Origin: Devosia litorisediminis
GTDB taxonomy: Bacteria; Pseudomonadota; Alphaproteobacteria; Rhizobiales; Devosiaceae
Length of the DNA: 64,000 nucleotides
Direction of reading: 5' to 3'
Assembly (NCBI RefSeq): GCF_018334155.1
Contig: NZ_JAGXTP010000003.1
Location: 372,001 to 436,000, forward strand
A program made the translations under genes and the position numbers. The notes beneath the pieces are model-generated. The model made no database searches and was not told the DNA's origin. It was given only the letters and a program-made list of their open reading frames with translations. Positions 1-8,418 of this stretch are shown here, piece after piece (position 1 is the first letter of the stretch; each line of letters starts with the position of its first letter).

Positions 1-483
1 GAGATCGAACAGTTCTCCCATGGCGATGCTGAACTGGCCGCCGGCTTCAAGGAAGTGGCTGACGCCGATCCGACCTTCACGCCCAAATCCTTTCTCGATG
101 GTGCCAAGCAGGCCTATGAGATGATCGTGACCGGCTACGCCACCGGCGATCGGGCAACGCTGAAGAACCTGCTCGAAAAGGACGTCTATGAAGGCTTCCA
201 GAGCGCCATCACCGAGCGCGAGGCCGCTGGCCAGACTGTTGATTTCACCTTTGTGGGTCTGCCCAAGGTCGAATATTCCGACGCTGAATTCGACAAGAAG
301 ACCGTCACGCTGACCGTGCGCTTCCACGCCGAAGTAGTCTCGGCGACCCGCGACAAAGACGGCAATCTGGTTGATGGCAATGCCGATCAGGTCCAGACCA
401 TCGCCGATGAATGGACCTTTGCGCGCAATCCCAAATCGCGCGACCCCAACTGGAAAGTCGTTTCCACCAGCCAGCTCGACTGA
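1..483 (+). CDS. Tim44/TimA-like domain protein, C-terminal part
   Basis: The reading frame is open from the first base of the window, so the start lies upstream; 160 codons are visible. The segment from FLDGAKQAYEMIV through the final VSTSQLD has the pattern of the Tim44-like (NTF2-fold) domain found in alphaproteobacterial TimA-type proteins, which are membrane-associated and related to mitochondrial Tim44. The membrane anchor expected at the N terminus is outside the window. The smr gene follows after 30 bases. Many Hyphomicrobiales carry a lytic transglycosylase gene (mltA) between these two; none is present here. The family call is good, the cellular role in bacteria is uncertain. Confidence 0.8.
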   Translation, partial: EIEQFSHGDAELAAGFKEVADADPTFTPKSFLDGAKQAYEMIVTGYATGDRATLKNLLEKDVYEGFQSAITEREAAGQTVDFTFVGLPKVEYSDAEFDKKTVTLTVRFHAEVVSATRDKDGNLVDGNADQVQTIADEWTFARNPKSRDPNWKVVSTSQLD

Positions 484-513
484 ACCGAAAGCGGCGCGGC
501 GGGTTCATGACTC

Positions 514-1107
514 ATGTCTAAGCGTGATCCCCGGCGCCTGCCGCATGACTTTCATCTCTGGACGGCCGTCGCCGCGACGGTCGATCCGCTGCGGCGCAAG
601 GGGCTGCTCAAGCTGGGCACCGGCCCCCTGCCCCTGCCCGCTGAGGAACCACCACGGCAGGCCCCGGCCAATGGCAAGGCCGCGCCCAAGCGCCAGGCGC
701 CGCGCGAGCCGTTCCTGCCCCCCTATCAGGCCCCTCAGGCCAATAGCGCGCCGCCCGACAAGGCGGTTGATCCCTCGATCCGCAAAAAGCTGGGTCGCGG
801 CCGCATCGAGATTGACGGCAAGATCGATCTGCATGACATGACCCAGGCCGAGGCCCGCTCTGCGCTGCACAGATTTGTCCAGGCCAAGGTGGCTCAGGGC
901 GCCCGTACCATTCTGGTGATTACCGGCAAGGGCCTGAAATCCGATGATGATTATATCGCCGCCATGACCGGTCGGGGCATTTTGCGCACCATGCTGCCCA
1001 TCTGGCTTAACGAGCCGTCTCTGGCGCCGCTGGTGTCGGGTTGGTCGGCCGCCGCGCGCAGCCATGGTGGGGAGGGGGCGTGGTATGTGCGCCTGCGTCG
1101 CCGATGA
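514..1107 (+). CDS. Smr/MutS2-type domain protein (DNA-nicking family)
   Basis: This 197-residue protein has a proline- and alanine-rich, probably disordered N-terminal half (residues 30-90) and a C-terminal Smr domain. The domain opens with the DLHDMTQAEARSALHRFV helix, followed by the TILVITGKG strand and the conserved final segment GEGAWYVRLRRR. Smr domains in MutS2 and stand-alone proteins bind branched DNA or RNA and can act as endonucleases. The usual second motif (HGxG-like) appears as ITGKG. The ATG at 514 begins 30 bases after the Tim44 gene, and the stop overlaps the next start as ATGA, so the two are probably cotranslated. The substrate is unknown. Confidence 0.85.
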   Translation: MSKRDPRRLPHDFHLWTAVAATVDPLRRKGLLKLGTGPLPLPAEEPPRQAPANGKAAPKRQAPREPFLPPYQAPQANSAPPDKAVDPSIRKKLGRGRIEIDGKIDLHDMTQAEARSALHRFVQAKVAQGARTILVITGKGLKSDDDYIAAMTGRGILRTMLPIWLNEPSLAPLVSGWSAAARSHGGEGAWYVRLRRR

Positions 1108-1472
1108 CCCCATTGGGTGCCCGTATCCGCCAATTGCGCGAGGAGCGCGGCATTTCCCTCAAGGAAATGGCCGCCGCGCTCAATGTCTCTAGCGCCTATC
1201 TTTCGGCGCTCGAGCATGGCCATCGCGGCAAGCCCACCGGCTTTTTGCTGCACCGTATCATCGCCTTTTTCAATGTCATTTGGGATGAGGCCGAAGAGCT
1301 GCAGCGGCTGGCCGAAATCAGCGACCCCAAGATTACCATCGATACCGGCGGCATGCTGCCCGAAGCCACCGAGCTGACCAATCGGCTGGCTGCCGATATT
1401 GCCCGGCTTGATGCCGAGGATCTGCACGCCCTGCGCGACGAACTCGCCCGCCGGGCCTCCCGCAAGCGCTGA
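1104..1472 (+). CDS. Xre-family helix-turn-helix regulator
   Basis: A 122-residue protein with an N-terminal Xre/Cro-type HTH: residues 4-60 contain ARIRQLREERGISLKEMAA and the recognition helix around SSAYLSALEHG. The C-terminal 60 residues are helical with no recognisable ligand domain. The frame is open further upstream to 1041, but the ATG at 1104 overlaps the smr stop codon (ATGA), gives the normal HTH N terminus and is preferred. Tandem placement after smr is typical of this order. Target genes cannot be told from the sequence. Confidence 0.85.
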   Translation: MTPLGARIRQLREERGISLKEMAAALNVSSAYLSALEHGHRGKPTGFLLHRIIAFFNVIWDEAEELQRLAEISDPKITIDTGGMLPEATELTNRLAADIARLDAEDLHALRDELARRASRKR

Positions 1473-1500
1473 GTTTTCTCGTTCCTCGCTTGACCCACGA

Positions 1501-1530
1501 TGTCATCCCGGCCTGCGCCGGGGTGACATC
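1501..1530. repeat. REP-like palindrome, copy 1
   Basis: TGTCATCCCGGC is followed by CTGC and the nearly complementary GCCGGGGTGACA, giving a stable stem-loop between two convergent genes. Related palindromes occur at 5072-5100 and 8032-8060. It could also end transcription of the xre and hslU units. Confidence 0.7.
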
Positions 1531-1552
1531 GCATTTGTGACGGGTTCGTCGG

Positions 1553-2863
1553 CTACAATACGAACTTGCTCAGATCGGTATCACCAGCCAGCGCGCCGAC
1601 CTTTTCAGCCACGAAGGCCGCGTCGATGCTGATGGTCTGACCATGCTTGTCGGGGGCATCAAAGCTGATGTCTTCTACCAGTCGTTCCATCACGGTCATC
1701 AGACGCCGGGCGCCGATATTCTCGACCGTATCGTTGACCAGCACCGCCGCGTCGGCAATTGCCTCAATGGCATCCTGGCTGAATTCAAGCGTCACCCCTT
1801 CAGTGCCCATCAGCGCGATATACTGCTTGATCAGGCTGGCCTCGGTATCGTTGAGGATGCGGATGAAATCGCCACGCGTCAGCGCCTTGAGCTCCACCCG
1901 GATCGGCAGGCGGCCCTGCAATTCGGGCAGCAGATCGCTGGGCTTGGACACGTGGAAAGCGCCCGAGGCGATGAACAGGATGTGGTCGGTATTGACCGGG
2001 CCATATTTGGTCGAGACGGTGGTGCCCTCGATCAGCGGCAGCAGATCGCGCTGCACGCCTTCACGCGACGGACCGCCCTGTGCCCCGCCTTCGCGGTGAG
2101 CCACCTTGTCGATTTCGTCGATGAACACGATGCCGTGGTTCTCCACCAGCTCGATGGCTTCGCTTTTCAGCTGGTCCTGATCAAGCAGCTTGTCCGCCTC
2201 TTCGGCGATCAGCGGCTCATAGGCATCCTTGACCTTGATCTTGCGTTTGACGCCGCGCCCGCCCATGGCCGATTTGAACATGTCGCTCAGATTGATCATG
2301 CCGATGCCGCCATTGGGCATGCCGGGGATATCAAAGCCCCCGCTGCTGGCCGGTGGCGTCATTTCGATCTCGATTTCGCTGTCATCGAGTTCGTTATTGC
2401 GCAGCTTCTTGCGGAACGAATCGCGGGTTGCGGGCGTCGCCGAATTGCCCACCAGCGCTTCAAGCACGCGGTCTTCGGCATTCTGGTGCGCCTGGGCCTG
2501 TACATCGGCCCGGCGCTTGTCGCGCAAAACGGCAATCCCGGCTTCCACCAGATCGCGGATGATCTGTTCGACATCGCGGCCGACATAGCCCACCTCGGTG
2601 AACTTGGTGGCTTCCACCTTGATGAACGGGGCCTGGGCCAGACGGGCCAGACGACGCGAAATCTCGGTCTTGCCGACGCCGGTCGGCCCGATCATCAGGA
2701 TATTCTTGGGGCTGACCTCGCGGCGCAGTTCGGGTGGCAGCTGCTGCCGGCGCCAGCGATTGCGCAGCGCCACCGCGACAGCGCGCTTGGCGTCATTCTG
2801 GCCAACGATATTGCGGTCCAGCTCACTGACGATCTCACGAGGCGAAAAATTGGTCTCACTCAT
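1553..2863 (-). CDS. hslU: HslU, ATPase subunit of the HslUV protease
   Basis: A 436-residue AAA+ unfoldase that forms a hexameric ring and feeds substrates into the HslV peptidase in the cytoplasm. The Walker A motif GPTGVGKT lies at residues 59-66, the pore loop GYVG at 92-95, and Walker B with FIDEIDK near residue 250. The variable I-domain lies between, and the C-terminal tail ends KFVL, matching the HslU tail that docks into HslV. Length agrees with the E. coli protein (443). Its start codon overlaps the stop of the upstream acetyltransferase gene by four bases, so it is the last gene of a coupled hslV-GNAT-hslU operon read on the minus strand. Confidence 0.98.
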   Translation of the reverse strand: MSETNFSPREIVSELDRNIVGQNDAKRAVAVALRNRWRRQQLPPELRREVSPKNILMIGPTGVGKTEISRRLARLAQAPFIKVEATKFTEVGYVGRDVEQIIRDLVEAGIAVLRDKRRADVQAQAHQNAEDRVLEALVGNSATPATRDSFRKKLRNNELDDSEIEIEMTPPASSGGFDIPGMPNGGIGMINLSDMFKSAMGGRGVKRKIKVKDAYEPLIAEEADKLLDQDQLKSEAIELVENHGIVFIDEIDKVAHREGGAQGGPSREGVQRDLLPLIEGTTVSTKYGPVNTDHILFIASGAFHVSKPSDLLPELQGRLPIRVELKALTRGDFIRILNDTEASLIKQYIALMGTEGVTLEFSQDAIEAIADAAVLVNDTVENIGARRLMTVMERLVEDISFDAPDKHGQTISIDAAFVAEKVGALAGDTDLSKFVL

Positions 2864-3378
2864 TGGTCTGTCTTTCCTGGTGCCTTATCGAGCAAGCGCA
2901 CCATCAAATGTTCGTCGATATAGCGGCCATTCACCGCCATGAAGCGCGGATCGGTGCCGTAGATTTCAAAGCCTGCCTTTTCGTAGAGGCGAAGGGCCGG
3001 GGCGTTGTGTGCGGCGACGCTGAGGTGGAGCTGTTTGACCTCGCCTCTGGCGTAATCGATCACCGCATCCAGCAGCGCCGCGGCGCAGCCCGTGCCGCGC
3101 ATGTGCGGCCGCACATAGACCTGGATCACCCAGGCCCGGTGCGCCTGCCGCCCCTGGCTGACGTCAAAGGCCATGATCCCGACCAGTTCGCCATCCGGGG
3201 TCAGCCCGCCAAAGAACACCAGCTTTTCCAGCACCGCTTCGAGATCGGTGATGGCGTGCAGCACGAAATCCTCGGCCGCACTGCCAAAGGCTTCGGGATG
3301 ATTGGTCAGGGCTTCGAGCCGTATGGCGCGGTAAGCCTCGACATCGGCCGGTGTCAGGCGCCGGATGGCGTAGCTCAC
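2860..3378 (-). CDS. GNAT-family N-acetyltransferase
   Basis: A 172-residue GNAT protein. The acetyl-CoA-binding segment is visible as [22 protein letters not shown] (R/Q-x-x-G-x-G/A type, about residues 92-115). The later strand has the typical [19 protein letters not shown] signature. The gene overlaps hslV upstream and hslU downstream by four bases each, so it is translated as part of the heat-shock protease operon. An acetyltransferase in this position is common in Hyphomicrobiales. The acceptor is unknown; a link to proteolysis is suggested only by position. Confidence 0.9.
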   Translation of the reverse strand: MSYAIRRLTPADVEAYRAIRLEALTNHPEAFGSAAEDFVLHAITDLEAVLEKLVFFGGLTPDGELVGIMAFDVSQGRQAHRAWVIQVYVRPHMRGTGCAAALLDAVIDYARGEVKQLHLSVAAHNAPALRLYEKAGFEIYGTDPRFMAVNGRYIDEHLMVRLLDKAPGKTDQ

Positions 3379-3935
3379 GCGTCCAGCTCGATGGTTTCCA
3401 GCGTCACGCTGCCATTGGTGTAAACGCAGATCTGCTCGGCGATCGACATGGCGCGTCGCGCCACTTCTTCGGCGTCCATCTCGGTGCCCTGATGCAGCGC
3501 CAGCGCAGCACTCAGCGCATAATTGCCGCCCGAGCCAATCGCGGTAACGCCATGATCGGGGGTCAGCACATCGCCCGTGCCGGTCAGCACCAGCGTGTCC
3601 TTCTTGTCGGCCACGATCATCATCGCCTCCAGCTTGCGCAGATAGCGATCGGTACGCCAGTCCTTGGCCAGCTCGACCGCGGCACGCATCAATTGGTCGG
3701 GATATTGCTCAAGCCGGGCTTCAAGTCTTTCAAACAGGGTGAAGGCATCAGCGGTCGATCCGGCAAAGCCGCCGATCACCTTGCCGCCCGCCAGCCGCCG
3801 CACCTTCTTGGCGCCATGCTTCATGACGGTCTGGCCCATGGACACCTGGCCATCGCCAGCCACCACAACCTTGTTGCCCTTGCGTACCGACACGATCGTT
3901 GTCCCGTGCCAGCCGGGGAATGCAGAGTCACTCAT
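3375..3935 (-). CDS. hslV: HslV, peptidase subunit of the HslUV protease
   Basis: A 186-residue threonine peptidase of the proteasome beta-subunit fold that forms a double hexamer capped by HslU. The sequence [10 protein letters not shown] places the catalytic N-terminal threonine of the mature enzyme at residue 12. [18 protein letters not shown] and the [11 protein letters not shown] segment are family hallmarks. The frame is open upstream to 4007, but the ATG at 3935 gives the usual N terminus and is chosen. A heat-shock-type promoter candidate lies about 40-60 bases upstream. The stop overlaps the GNAT start. Confidence 0.97.
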   Translation of the reverse strand: MSDSAFPGWHGTTIVSVRKGNKVVVAGDGQVSMGQTVMKHGAKKVRRLAGGKVIGGFAGSTADAFTLFERLEARLEQYPDQLMRAAVELAKDWRTDRYLRKLEAMMIVADKKDTLVLTGTGDVLTPDHGVTAIGSGGNYALSAALALHQGTEMDAEEVARRAMSIAEQICVYTNGSVTLETIELDA

Positions 3936-3970
3936 GATGGAAAAAATACTCCAGAACTGTTGAGTGATAT

Positions 3971-3996
3971 TTAGGAGCCTCAGCCCGGAATGCAAC
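3971..3996 (-). promoter_or_regulatory. Candidate sigma-32 (RpoH) promoter of hslV
   Basis: On the minus strand GTTG is followed after 17 bases by CCTAAAT, close to the alphaproteobacterial RpoH pattern CTTG-N17/18-CYTAT. It lies about 40 bases upstream of the hslV ATG. The same CCTAAAT box occurs at the hrcA promoter candidate. Confidence 0.5.
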
Positions 3997-4438
3997 CGAC
4001 GCGCCAAAACCCCGCCGCGCCTCGTTGGCGTCGCGGTGCACGGTAACGGGCGGCCGTTGACTCAACTGAAACAGACAATGGGGAGCCAAGGGCCGCCCGT
4101 CACGAGCCGGTTTTGTGCGGGGGGCGGTTCAGCCTGCGCCGGTGTTTCAGACGCGACTGCCGCTTGCCCCACTGGACGGGCGCCCCCATCCCCCGGTCTC
4201 CCCGCCCGACCCTGCGTTGGGGCCGGTGACTGGCGGGAACGGGGCTATGATGGCACGGAGTCTTGAGGGTGGGGATTAGATGAATATTTTTTTCGGTTCG
4301 CGCAGTCTGGCCGTCGCCTGCATCCTGTCTGCCAGGGAGAGGGGCGAGCCAGCGGCACCCAGATCCCCACGGCAACGCAATCTTTATGCGTTTGCCCTTA
4401 TCTGCTAGGACAGCGCCGAACTTTGATGAGAACAGCCC
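3997..4438. other. Long divergent intergenic region hslV/hisB
   Basis: About 500 bases separate the divergent hslV and hisB starts. Apart from the hslV promoter candidate I see no conserved gene, tRNA or strong hairpin. A 42-codon frame at 4280-4408 has no histidine run and no recognisable similarity. The hisB promoter should be here, but no convincing -35/-10 pair was found by eye. Confidence 0.4.
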
Positions 4439-5026
4439 ATGCGTACCGCGACCATTGCCCGCAAGACCAACGAGACCGAAATCAAGGTCACGATCAATCT
4501 CGATGGCACCGGTGCGCACACCATGGCGACCGGCGTCGGCTTTTTCGATCACATGCTTGATCAGCTCAGCCGCCATTCCCTGATCGATATGGACGTGGCC
4601 TGCTCGGGCGATCTGCACATCGATTTTCACCACACGGTGGAAGATGTCGGCATCGCATTGGGCCAGGCTATCGCTCAGGCGCTGGGCGACAAAAAGGGCA
4701 TTCGTCGATATGCCTCGGCCGATCTGCCCATGGACGGCACGCTGACCCGCGCCGCGCTTGATGTGTCCGGCCGCCCGTTTCTGGTGTTCCGCGCCGAATT
4801 CAGCCGCGACAAGGTCGGCGAGATGGACACCGAGCTGTTCCGTGAATTTTTTCAGGCCTTTGCCATGAATGCCGGCATCACGCTGCACATCGAAAACTTC
4901 TACACCGACAACAACCACCATCTGGCGGAGTCGATGTTCAAGGCGGTGGCACGGGCGCTGCGCGTGGCCGTGGAGATCGATCCGCGCACCGCTGATCGCA
5001 TCCCCTCCACCAAGGGCACGCTCTAG
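4439..5026 (+). CDS. hisB: Imidazoleglycerol-phosphate dehydratase
   Basis: A 195-residue stand-alone IGP dehydratase, without the phosphatase domain fused in enterobacterial HisB. It catalyses a late step of histidine synthesis using two manganese ions. Metal-binding histidine motifs are visible as [14 protein letters not shown] and [16 protein letters not shown] in the first half, and again as [13 protein letters not shown] near the C terminus, reflecting the internal duplication of the fold. It is the first gene of the his cluster, which continues with a DUF2628 gene and hisH. Confidence 0.97.
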   Translation: MRTATIARKTNETEIKVTINLDGTGAHTMATGVGFFDHMLDQLSRHSLIDMDVACSGDLHIDFHHTVEDVGIALGQAIAQALGDKKGIRRYASADLPMDGTLTRAALDVSGRPFLVFRAEFSRDKVGEMDTELFREFFQAFAMNAGITLHIENFYTDNNHHLAESMFKAVARALRVAVEIDPRTADRIPSTKGTL

Positions 5027-5071
5027 GCTTTTGTTTTCGGCCCTTTTGCACTAATCCACCCTCATTCACGG

Positions 5072-5100
5072 TGTCACCCCGGCCAGCGTCCGGGATGACA
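5072..5100. repeat. REP-like palindrome, copy 2
   Basis: TGTCACCCCGGCC and the imperfect complement GTCCGGGATGACA flank a short loop, in the 95-base gap between hisB and the next gene. It matches the copy at 1501-1530 in arms and length. Confidence 0.65.
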
Positions 5101-5121
5101 GTCGCGGGACTGGAGCCACGT

Positions 5122-5469
5122 GTGACCCTTTACGCCATTTTTGATCCCCAGCCGGGCAAGCCTGCCCTGCCTGTCGCGGTCCCGGAAAAATTCTCCTGGC
5201 TGGCCGCTGTCCTGCCGCCGGTATTTTTCCTGCGCCATGGCCTGTGGCTGGAATGCCTGGCCTACGGTCTCAAAATTGTCGCGCTGGTCATCCTGGCCGG
5301 ATTCATCGGTGATGACGCCGCGCTGCTGCTTTATGGCCTGCTCGCCATCTGGCTCGGTTTCGCCGCCCCCGGCTTTCGCCGCCATGGCCTGAGCTGGCGC
5401 GGCTGGCGCCATCGCGGCGACCGTATCGCTGCCAGTGCTGATCTTGCTCAATTGGAGGCCCTGTCGTGA
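5122..5469 (+). CDS. DUF2628 small membrane protein
   Basis: A 115-residue protein beginning at GTG 5122 with TLYAIFDP, a start seen in this family. The upstream open frame to 5071 runs through the palindromic repeat and is unlikely to be translated. Two or three hydrophobic segments (around [28 protein letters not shown] and [14 protein letters not shown]) suggest an inner-membrane protein. The last codons overlap the hisH GTG by four bases. DUF2628 genes inside the his operon are usual in this order. The function is unknown. Confidence 0.8.
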   Translation: MTLYAIFDPQPGKPALPVAVPEKFSWLAAVLPPVFFLRHGLWLECLAYGLKIVALVILAGFIGDDAALLLYGLLAIWLGFAAPGFRRHGLSWRGWRHRGDRIAASADLAQLEALS

Positions 5470-6116
5470 GCCTTGTCACCATTATCGATTACGGCGCCGG
5501 CAATCTGCATTCCGCCGCTAAGGCATTCGAACGCATGGCCGAGGGGTTGGGCGGCATCACCATTGAAGTGACCGCTGATCCCGAGCGCGTCCGTCAGGCC
5601 GATCGCATCATGCTGCCCGGCGTCGGCGCCTTTGCCGATTGCAAGGCGGGGCTCGATGCCGTGCCCGGCATGGAAGAGGTTCTCGAAGAACGCGTCATCA
5701 AGGGCGGCACGCCCTTTCTGGGCGTCTGCGTCGGCATGCAGCTGATGGCATCCGAGGGCCGCGAGAAAACCGTGACCGCGGGATTGGGCTGGATCCCCGG
5801 TGCGGTGCAGGCGATCACACCGTCTGACCCAGCGCTCAAGGTGCCGCATATGGGCTGGAACACCATTTCCATCACCCACCCGCATCCGCTGTTTGATAAT
5901 ATCCCCGATGGCCCGGAAGGGTTGCACGCCTATTTCGTGCACTCCTATCACCTGGTGACGCAGAGCCCCGACACGCTGCTGGCGACCACCGATTATGGTG
6001 GGCCGCTGACCGCCTGTGTCGGCCGCGACAACATGTTTGGCACCCAGTTCCATCCCGAAAAGAGCCAGGCGCTGGGTCTGCAATTGATTGAGAATTTTCT
6101 GAGGTGGACGCCGTGA
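5466..6116 (+). CDS. hisH: Imidazole glycerol phosphate synthase, glutaminase subunit
   Basis: A 216-residue class I glutamine amidotransferase that supplies ammonia to HisF. The nucleophile cysteine lies in GVCVGMQLM (around residue 85), and the His-Glu pair in FHPEKSQ near the C terminus. The N terminus [15 protein letters not shown] is standard. Translation starts at GTG 5466, overlapping the DUF2628 stop; the TGA overlaps the hisA GTG. HisH and HisF form one enzyme, although their genes here are separated by hisA and a small membrane protein gene. Confidence 0.97.
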   Translation: MSLVTIIDYGAGNLHSAAKAFERMAEGLGGITIEVTADPERVRQADRIMLPGVGAFADCKAGLDAVPGMEEVLEERVIKGGTPFLGVCVGMQLMASEGREKTVTAGLGWIPGAVQAITPSDPALKVPHMGWNTISITHPHPLFDNIPDGPEGLHAYFVHSYHLVTQSPDTLLATTDYGGPLTACVGRDNMFGTQFHPEKSQALGLQLIENFLRWTP

Positions 6117-6844
6117 TCCTGTTTCCTGCCATCGATCTGAAAGACGGTCAGTGCGTGCGCCTCAAGCTGGGCGACATGGAGCAGGCCACCGTGTTCAACG
6201 ATGATCCCGCCGCCCAGGCCAAGAGCTTTGAGGATCAGGGGTTCGACTATCTCCACGTCGTCGATCTCAATGGCGCCTTTGCCGGGCAGAGCGTCAATGG
6301 CGCGGCGGTCGAAGCGATCCTCAAGGCCGTGAAATTCCCGGTCCAGTTGGGCGGTGGTATCCGCACCCTGGCCCATATCGAAAGCTGGCTCGACAAGGGT
6401 CTGGCCCGCGTCATTCTGGGCACCGTTGCGGTGCGCGATCCTGAACTGGTCAAGGCTGCCGCCAGCAAATGGCCCGGTCAGGTCGCCGTCGGCATTGATG
6501 CGCGCAAGGGCATGGTCGCCGTTGAAGGCTGGGCCGAGACCTCCGAGCTGTCCATCATCGAACTGGCCAAGCGCTTTGAAGGGGCGGGCGTGGCTGCCAT
6601 CATCTATACCGATATTGATCGCGACGGCGTGCTGGCCGGCATCAACTGGGATTCCACCATCGAGCTGGCCCGCGCCACCTCGATCCCGGTGATCGCCTCG
6701 GGCGGCCTCGCCTCGATGAGCGATATCGAGCGTCTGACCCAGCCCGATTGCGCCGTGCTCGAGGGCGCCATTTCGGGGCGCGCGCTCTATGATGGCCGCA
6801 TTGATTCACGTGAAGCACTGGCGCTGCTCAAGGCGGCTGGCTGA
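6113..6844 (+). CDS. hisA: ProFAR isomerase (1-(5-phosphoribosyl)-5-[(5-phosphoribosylamino)methylideneamino] imidazole-4-carboxamide isomerase)
   Basis: A TIM-barrel isomerase of 243 residues that converts ProFAR to PRFAR, the substrate of HisF. The N terminus [16 protein letters not shown] carries the catalytic aspartate, and the second half has IYTDIDRDG and the phosphate-binding IASGGLAS. The GTG at 6113 overlaps the hisH TGA and has GAGG eight bases upstream; a GTG nine bases earlier in frame is less likely. A parS-like 14-mer variant lies inside the 3' end (6803-6816). The stop overlaps the start of the next gene. Confidence 0.96.
   Translation: MILFPAIDLKDGQCVRLKLGDMEQATVFNDDPAAQAKSFEDQGFDYLHVVDLNGAFAGQSVNGAAVEAILKAVKFPVQLGGGIRTLAHIESWLDKGLARVILGTVAVRDPELVKAAASKWPGQVAVGIDARKGMVAVEGWAETSELSIIELAKRFEGAGVAAIIYTDIDRDGVLAGINWDSTIELARATSIPVIASGGLASMSDIERLTQPDCAVLEGAISGRALYDGRIDSREALALLKAAG
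6803..6816 (+). promoter_or_regulatory. parS-like motif, variant GATTCACGTGAAGC (copy 1)
   Basis: One mismatch from GATTCACGTGAAAC. It lies within hisA, where it reads as the codons GAT TCA CGT GAA, the same frame used at the rsmI copy. Confidence 0.5.
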
Positions 6845-7071
6845 TGAATGCCCCCCGCCCCCTGCTGATCAGGAACGTCAACTTCCTCTGGTATCTGGCG
6901 CCGATCGTGCCCATCTTGGCATTGGGTTATGCGGCGCTGATGAGCTGGCTACCGAGCTGGTCGCTGCTGATCGCCGTCTTCGCCTTTTTGATGTGGCTGT
7001 TCTCGCTGGGTTTCACGGTGTTCGCCGTGCTCAAGCGCAAGCGGCAAGAGCGTAAGGAACAGCGTCCGTGA
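6844..7071 (+). CDS. Small two-helix membrane protein
   Basis: A 75-residue protein with two hydrophobic stretches (residues about 15-35 and 40-62) and a strongly basic tail ([11 protein letters not shown]), predicting an inner-membrane hairpin with both ends in the cytoplasm. It starts on the hisA stop (one-base TGATG overlap) and its TGA overlaps a following GTG, so it is cotranslated in the his operon. I do not recognise a family. No histidine-pathway role is evident. Confidence 0.7.
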   Translation: MNAPRPLLIRNVNFLWYLAPIVPILALGYAALMSWLPSWSLLIAVFAFLMWLFSLGFTVFAVLKRKRQERKEQRP

Positions 7072-7178
7072 CCCTGAAGACCCGCCTTATCCCCTGCCTC
7101 CATGTCATGGATATGCCCGTGTCGCCCGCAGCGCCGCAGGCGCGAGGACGCGCAAATCAAAAAGGACGCGGCCGGTGA
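7068..7178 (+). pseudogene. Partial duplication of the hisF 5' end as a 36-codon ORF
   Basis: Bases 7068-7111 match the first 44 bases of hisF (7175-7218) at 40 positions. The copy begins with GTG overlapping the preceding TGA and reads [15 protein letters not shown], then diverges into an unrelated Pro/Ala/Arg-rich tail. It ends in TGA that overlaps the true hisF GTG, so it is read through as a small coupled frame. Three of the four differences are synonymous; the fourth changes the catalytic aspartate (D12 of HisF) to histidine. It is best explained as a remnant of a local duplication or recombination at the hisF start. Confidence 0.8.
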
Positions 7179-7972
7179 CCCTCAAGACTCGCCTTATTCC
7201 CTGCCTCGATGTCATGGACGGCCGTGTCGTCAAGGGCGTCAACTTTGTCGATCTGCGCGATGCCGGTGACCCGGTCGAGGCGGCCATGGCCTATGACGCC
7301 GCGGGTGCTGACGAGCTGACCTTTCTCGACATCACCGCCACCCATGAGGGGCGCGACACCATTCTGGACGTTGTCGCCCGTACCGCCGAACACTGCTTCA
7401 TGCCTCTCACTGTGGGCGGTGGGGTGCGTAGCATTGACGATATCCGCAAGCTGCTGCTGGCCGGGGCCGACAAGGTGGCTATCAATTCCGCCGCCGTGAA
7501 CGATCCCGATTTCATCGCCCGCGCGGCCGACAAGTTCGGCAATCAGTGCATCGTGGTTTCGGTCGATGCCAAGCAGCGCCTGACCCAGGCCGTGGGCGGC
7601 GACAATGTTTCGGCCTGGGAAATCTTCACCCATGGTGGCCGCAAGCCGACCGGCGTCGACGCCGTCGAATTTGCCGCCCGCATGGTCGAGCGGGGCGCGG
7701 GCGAATTGCTGGTGACCTCGATGGATCGCGACGGCACCAAGTCCGGCTTTGATCTCGAGCTGACCCGCACCATTGCCGACACTGTGGCCGTGCCGGTGAT
7801 CGCATCGGGGGGCGTGGGATCGCTGCAGGATCTGGTCGATGGTGTGGTTGATGGCCATGCCAGCGCCGTGCTGGCCGCCTCGATCTTCCATTTCGGCACC
7901 TTCACCATTCCCCAGGCCAAGCAATATCTGGCCGATCATGGCGTTGCCGTGCGCATGGACCGCCCGGCCTAA
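7175..7972 (+). CDS. hisF: Imidazole glycerol phosphate synthase, cyclase subunit
   Basis: A 265-residue TIM-barrel synthase that uses ammonia from HisH to convert PRFAR to imidazole glycerol phosphate and AICAR. The catalytic aspartates are in [14 protein letters not shown] (D12) and in the VSVDAKQ strand. The phosphate sites GGGVRSIDD and ASGGVGSL are present. The GTG start has GTGA overlap with the preceding 36-codon frame, which is itself a copy of this gene's 5' end. hisE follows after a gap of about 110 bases that holds a palindromic repeat. Confidence 0.97.
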   Translation: MTLKTRLIPCLDVMDGRVVKGVNFVDLRDAGDPVEAAMAYDAAGADELTFLDITATHEGRDTILDVVARTAEHCFMPLTVGGGVRSIDDIRKLLLAGADKVAINSAAVNDPDFIARAADKFGNQCIVVSVDAKQRLTQAVGGDNVSAWEIFTHGGRKPTGVDAVEFAARMVERGAGELLVTSMDRDGTKSGFDLELTRTIADTVAVPVIASGGVGSLQDLVDGVVDGHASAVLAASIFHFGTFTIPQAKQYLADHGVAVRMDRPA

Positions 7973-8031
7973 GCCACAGGTCGGAGATGACGCGGCCACC
8001 AAAGTTTGCTTTAAGCCAGTCCCAATAGCGG

Positions 8032-8060
8032 TGCTACCCCGGCTCAATACCGGGATGACA
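8032..8060. repeat. REP-like palindrome, copy 3 (degenerate arm)
   Basis: TGCTACCCCGG and CCGGGATGACA flank a short loop between hisF and hisE. The left outer arm has lost complementarity (TGCTAC against GTGACA/ATGACA), so this copy looks older or decayed. Confidence 0.55.
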
Positions 8061-8085
8061 TCGTCGATGAGGAGCCTTGCCTGCC

Positions 8086-8418
8086 ATGACCCTGGACGAT
8101 CTCGACGCCCGCCTCGCCCTGCGTGCAGCTGCCGCACCCGAGGACAGCTACACCGCCAAACTGCTCAGCCGCGGTATTGAAAAATGCGCGCAGAAGCTGG
8201 GTGAGGAAGCCACCGAAGCGGTGATCGCCGCGGTCACCGCCAACAAGCCCGAACTGGTCAAGGAGAGCGCCGACGTGCTCTATCACCTGCTCGTTGTACT
8301 GCGCGCTGCCGGGGTGCCGTTGGCGGATGTGATGGCCGAGCTTGATGCCCGCACGGCCCAGTCGGGCCTGGCCGAAAAGGCCGCCCGCCAATATCAACCC
8401 GGTCAGGATCAGGGCTGA
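8086..8418 (+). CDS. hisE: Phosphoribosyl-ATP pyrophosphatase
   Basis: A 110-residue stand-alone HisE of the all-alpha MazG-like pyrophosphatase fold, catalysing the second step of histidine synthesis. The metal-binding EE..E and ESAD motifs are visible in [14 protein letters not shown] and [12 protein letters not shown]. The ATG at 8086 has GAGGAG eleven bases upstream; an in-frame TTG at 8077 is too close to that site. The stop overlaps the coaA ATG by one base. Confidence 0.95.
   Translation: MTLDDLDARLALRAAAAPEDSYTAKLLSRGIEKCAQKLGEEATEAVIAAVTANKPELVKESADVLYHLLVVLRAAGVPLADVMAELDARTAQSGLAEKAARQYQPGQDQG

Noticed and set aside
4280..4408. A 42-codon frame upstream of hisB with GAGGGTGGGG before its ATG, considered as a his leader peptide
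   Set aside because: It contains no histidine run and no attenuator hairpin was found; the composition is like random GC-rich frames.
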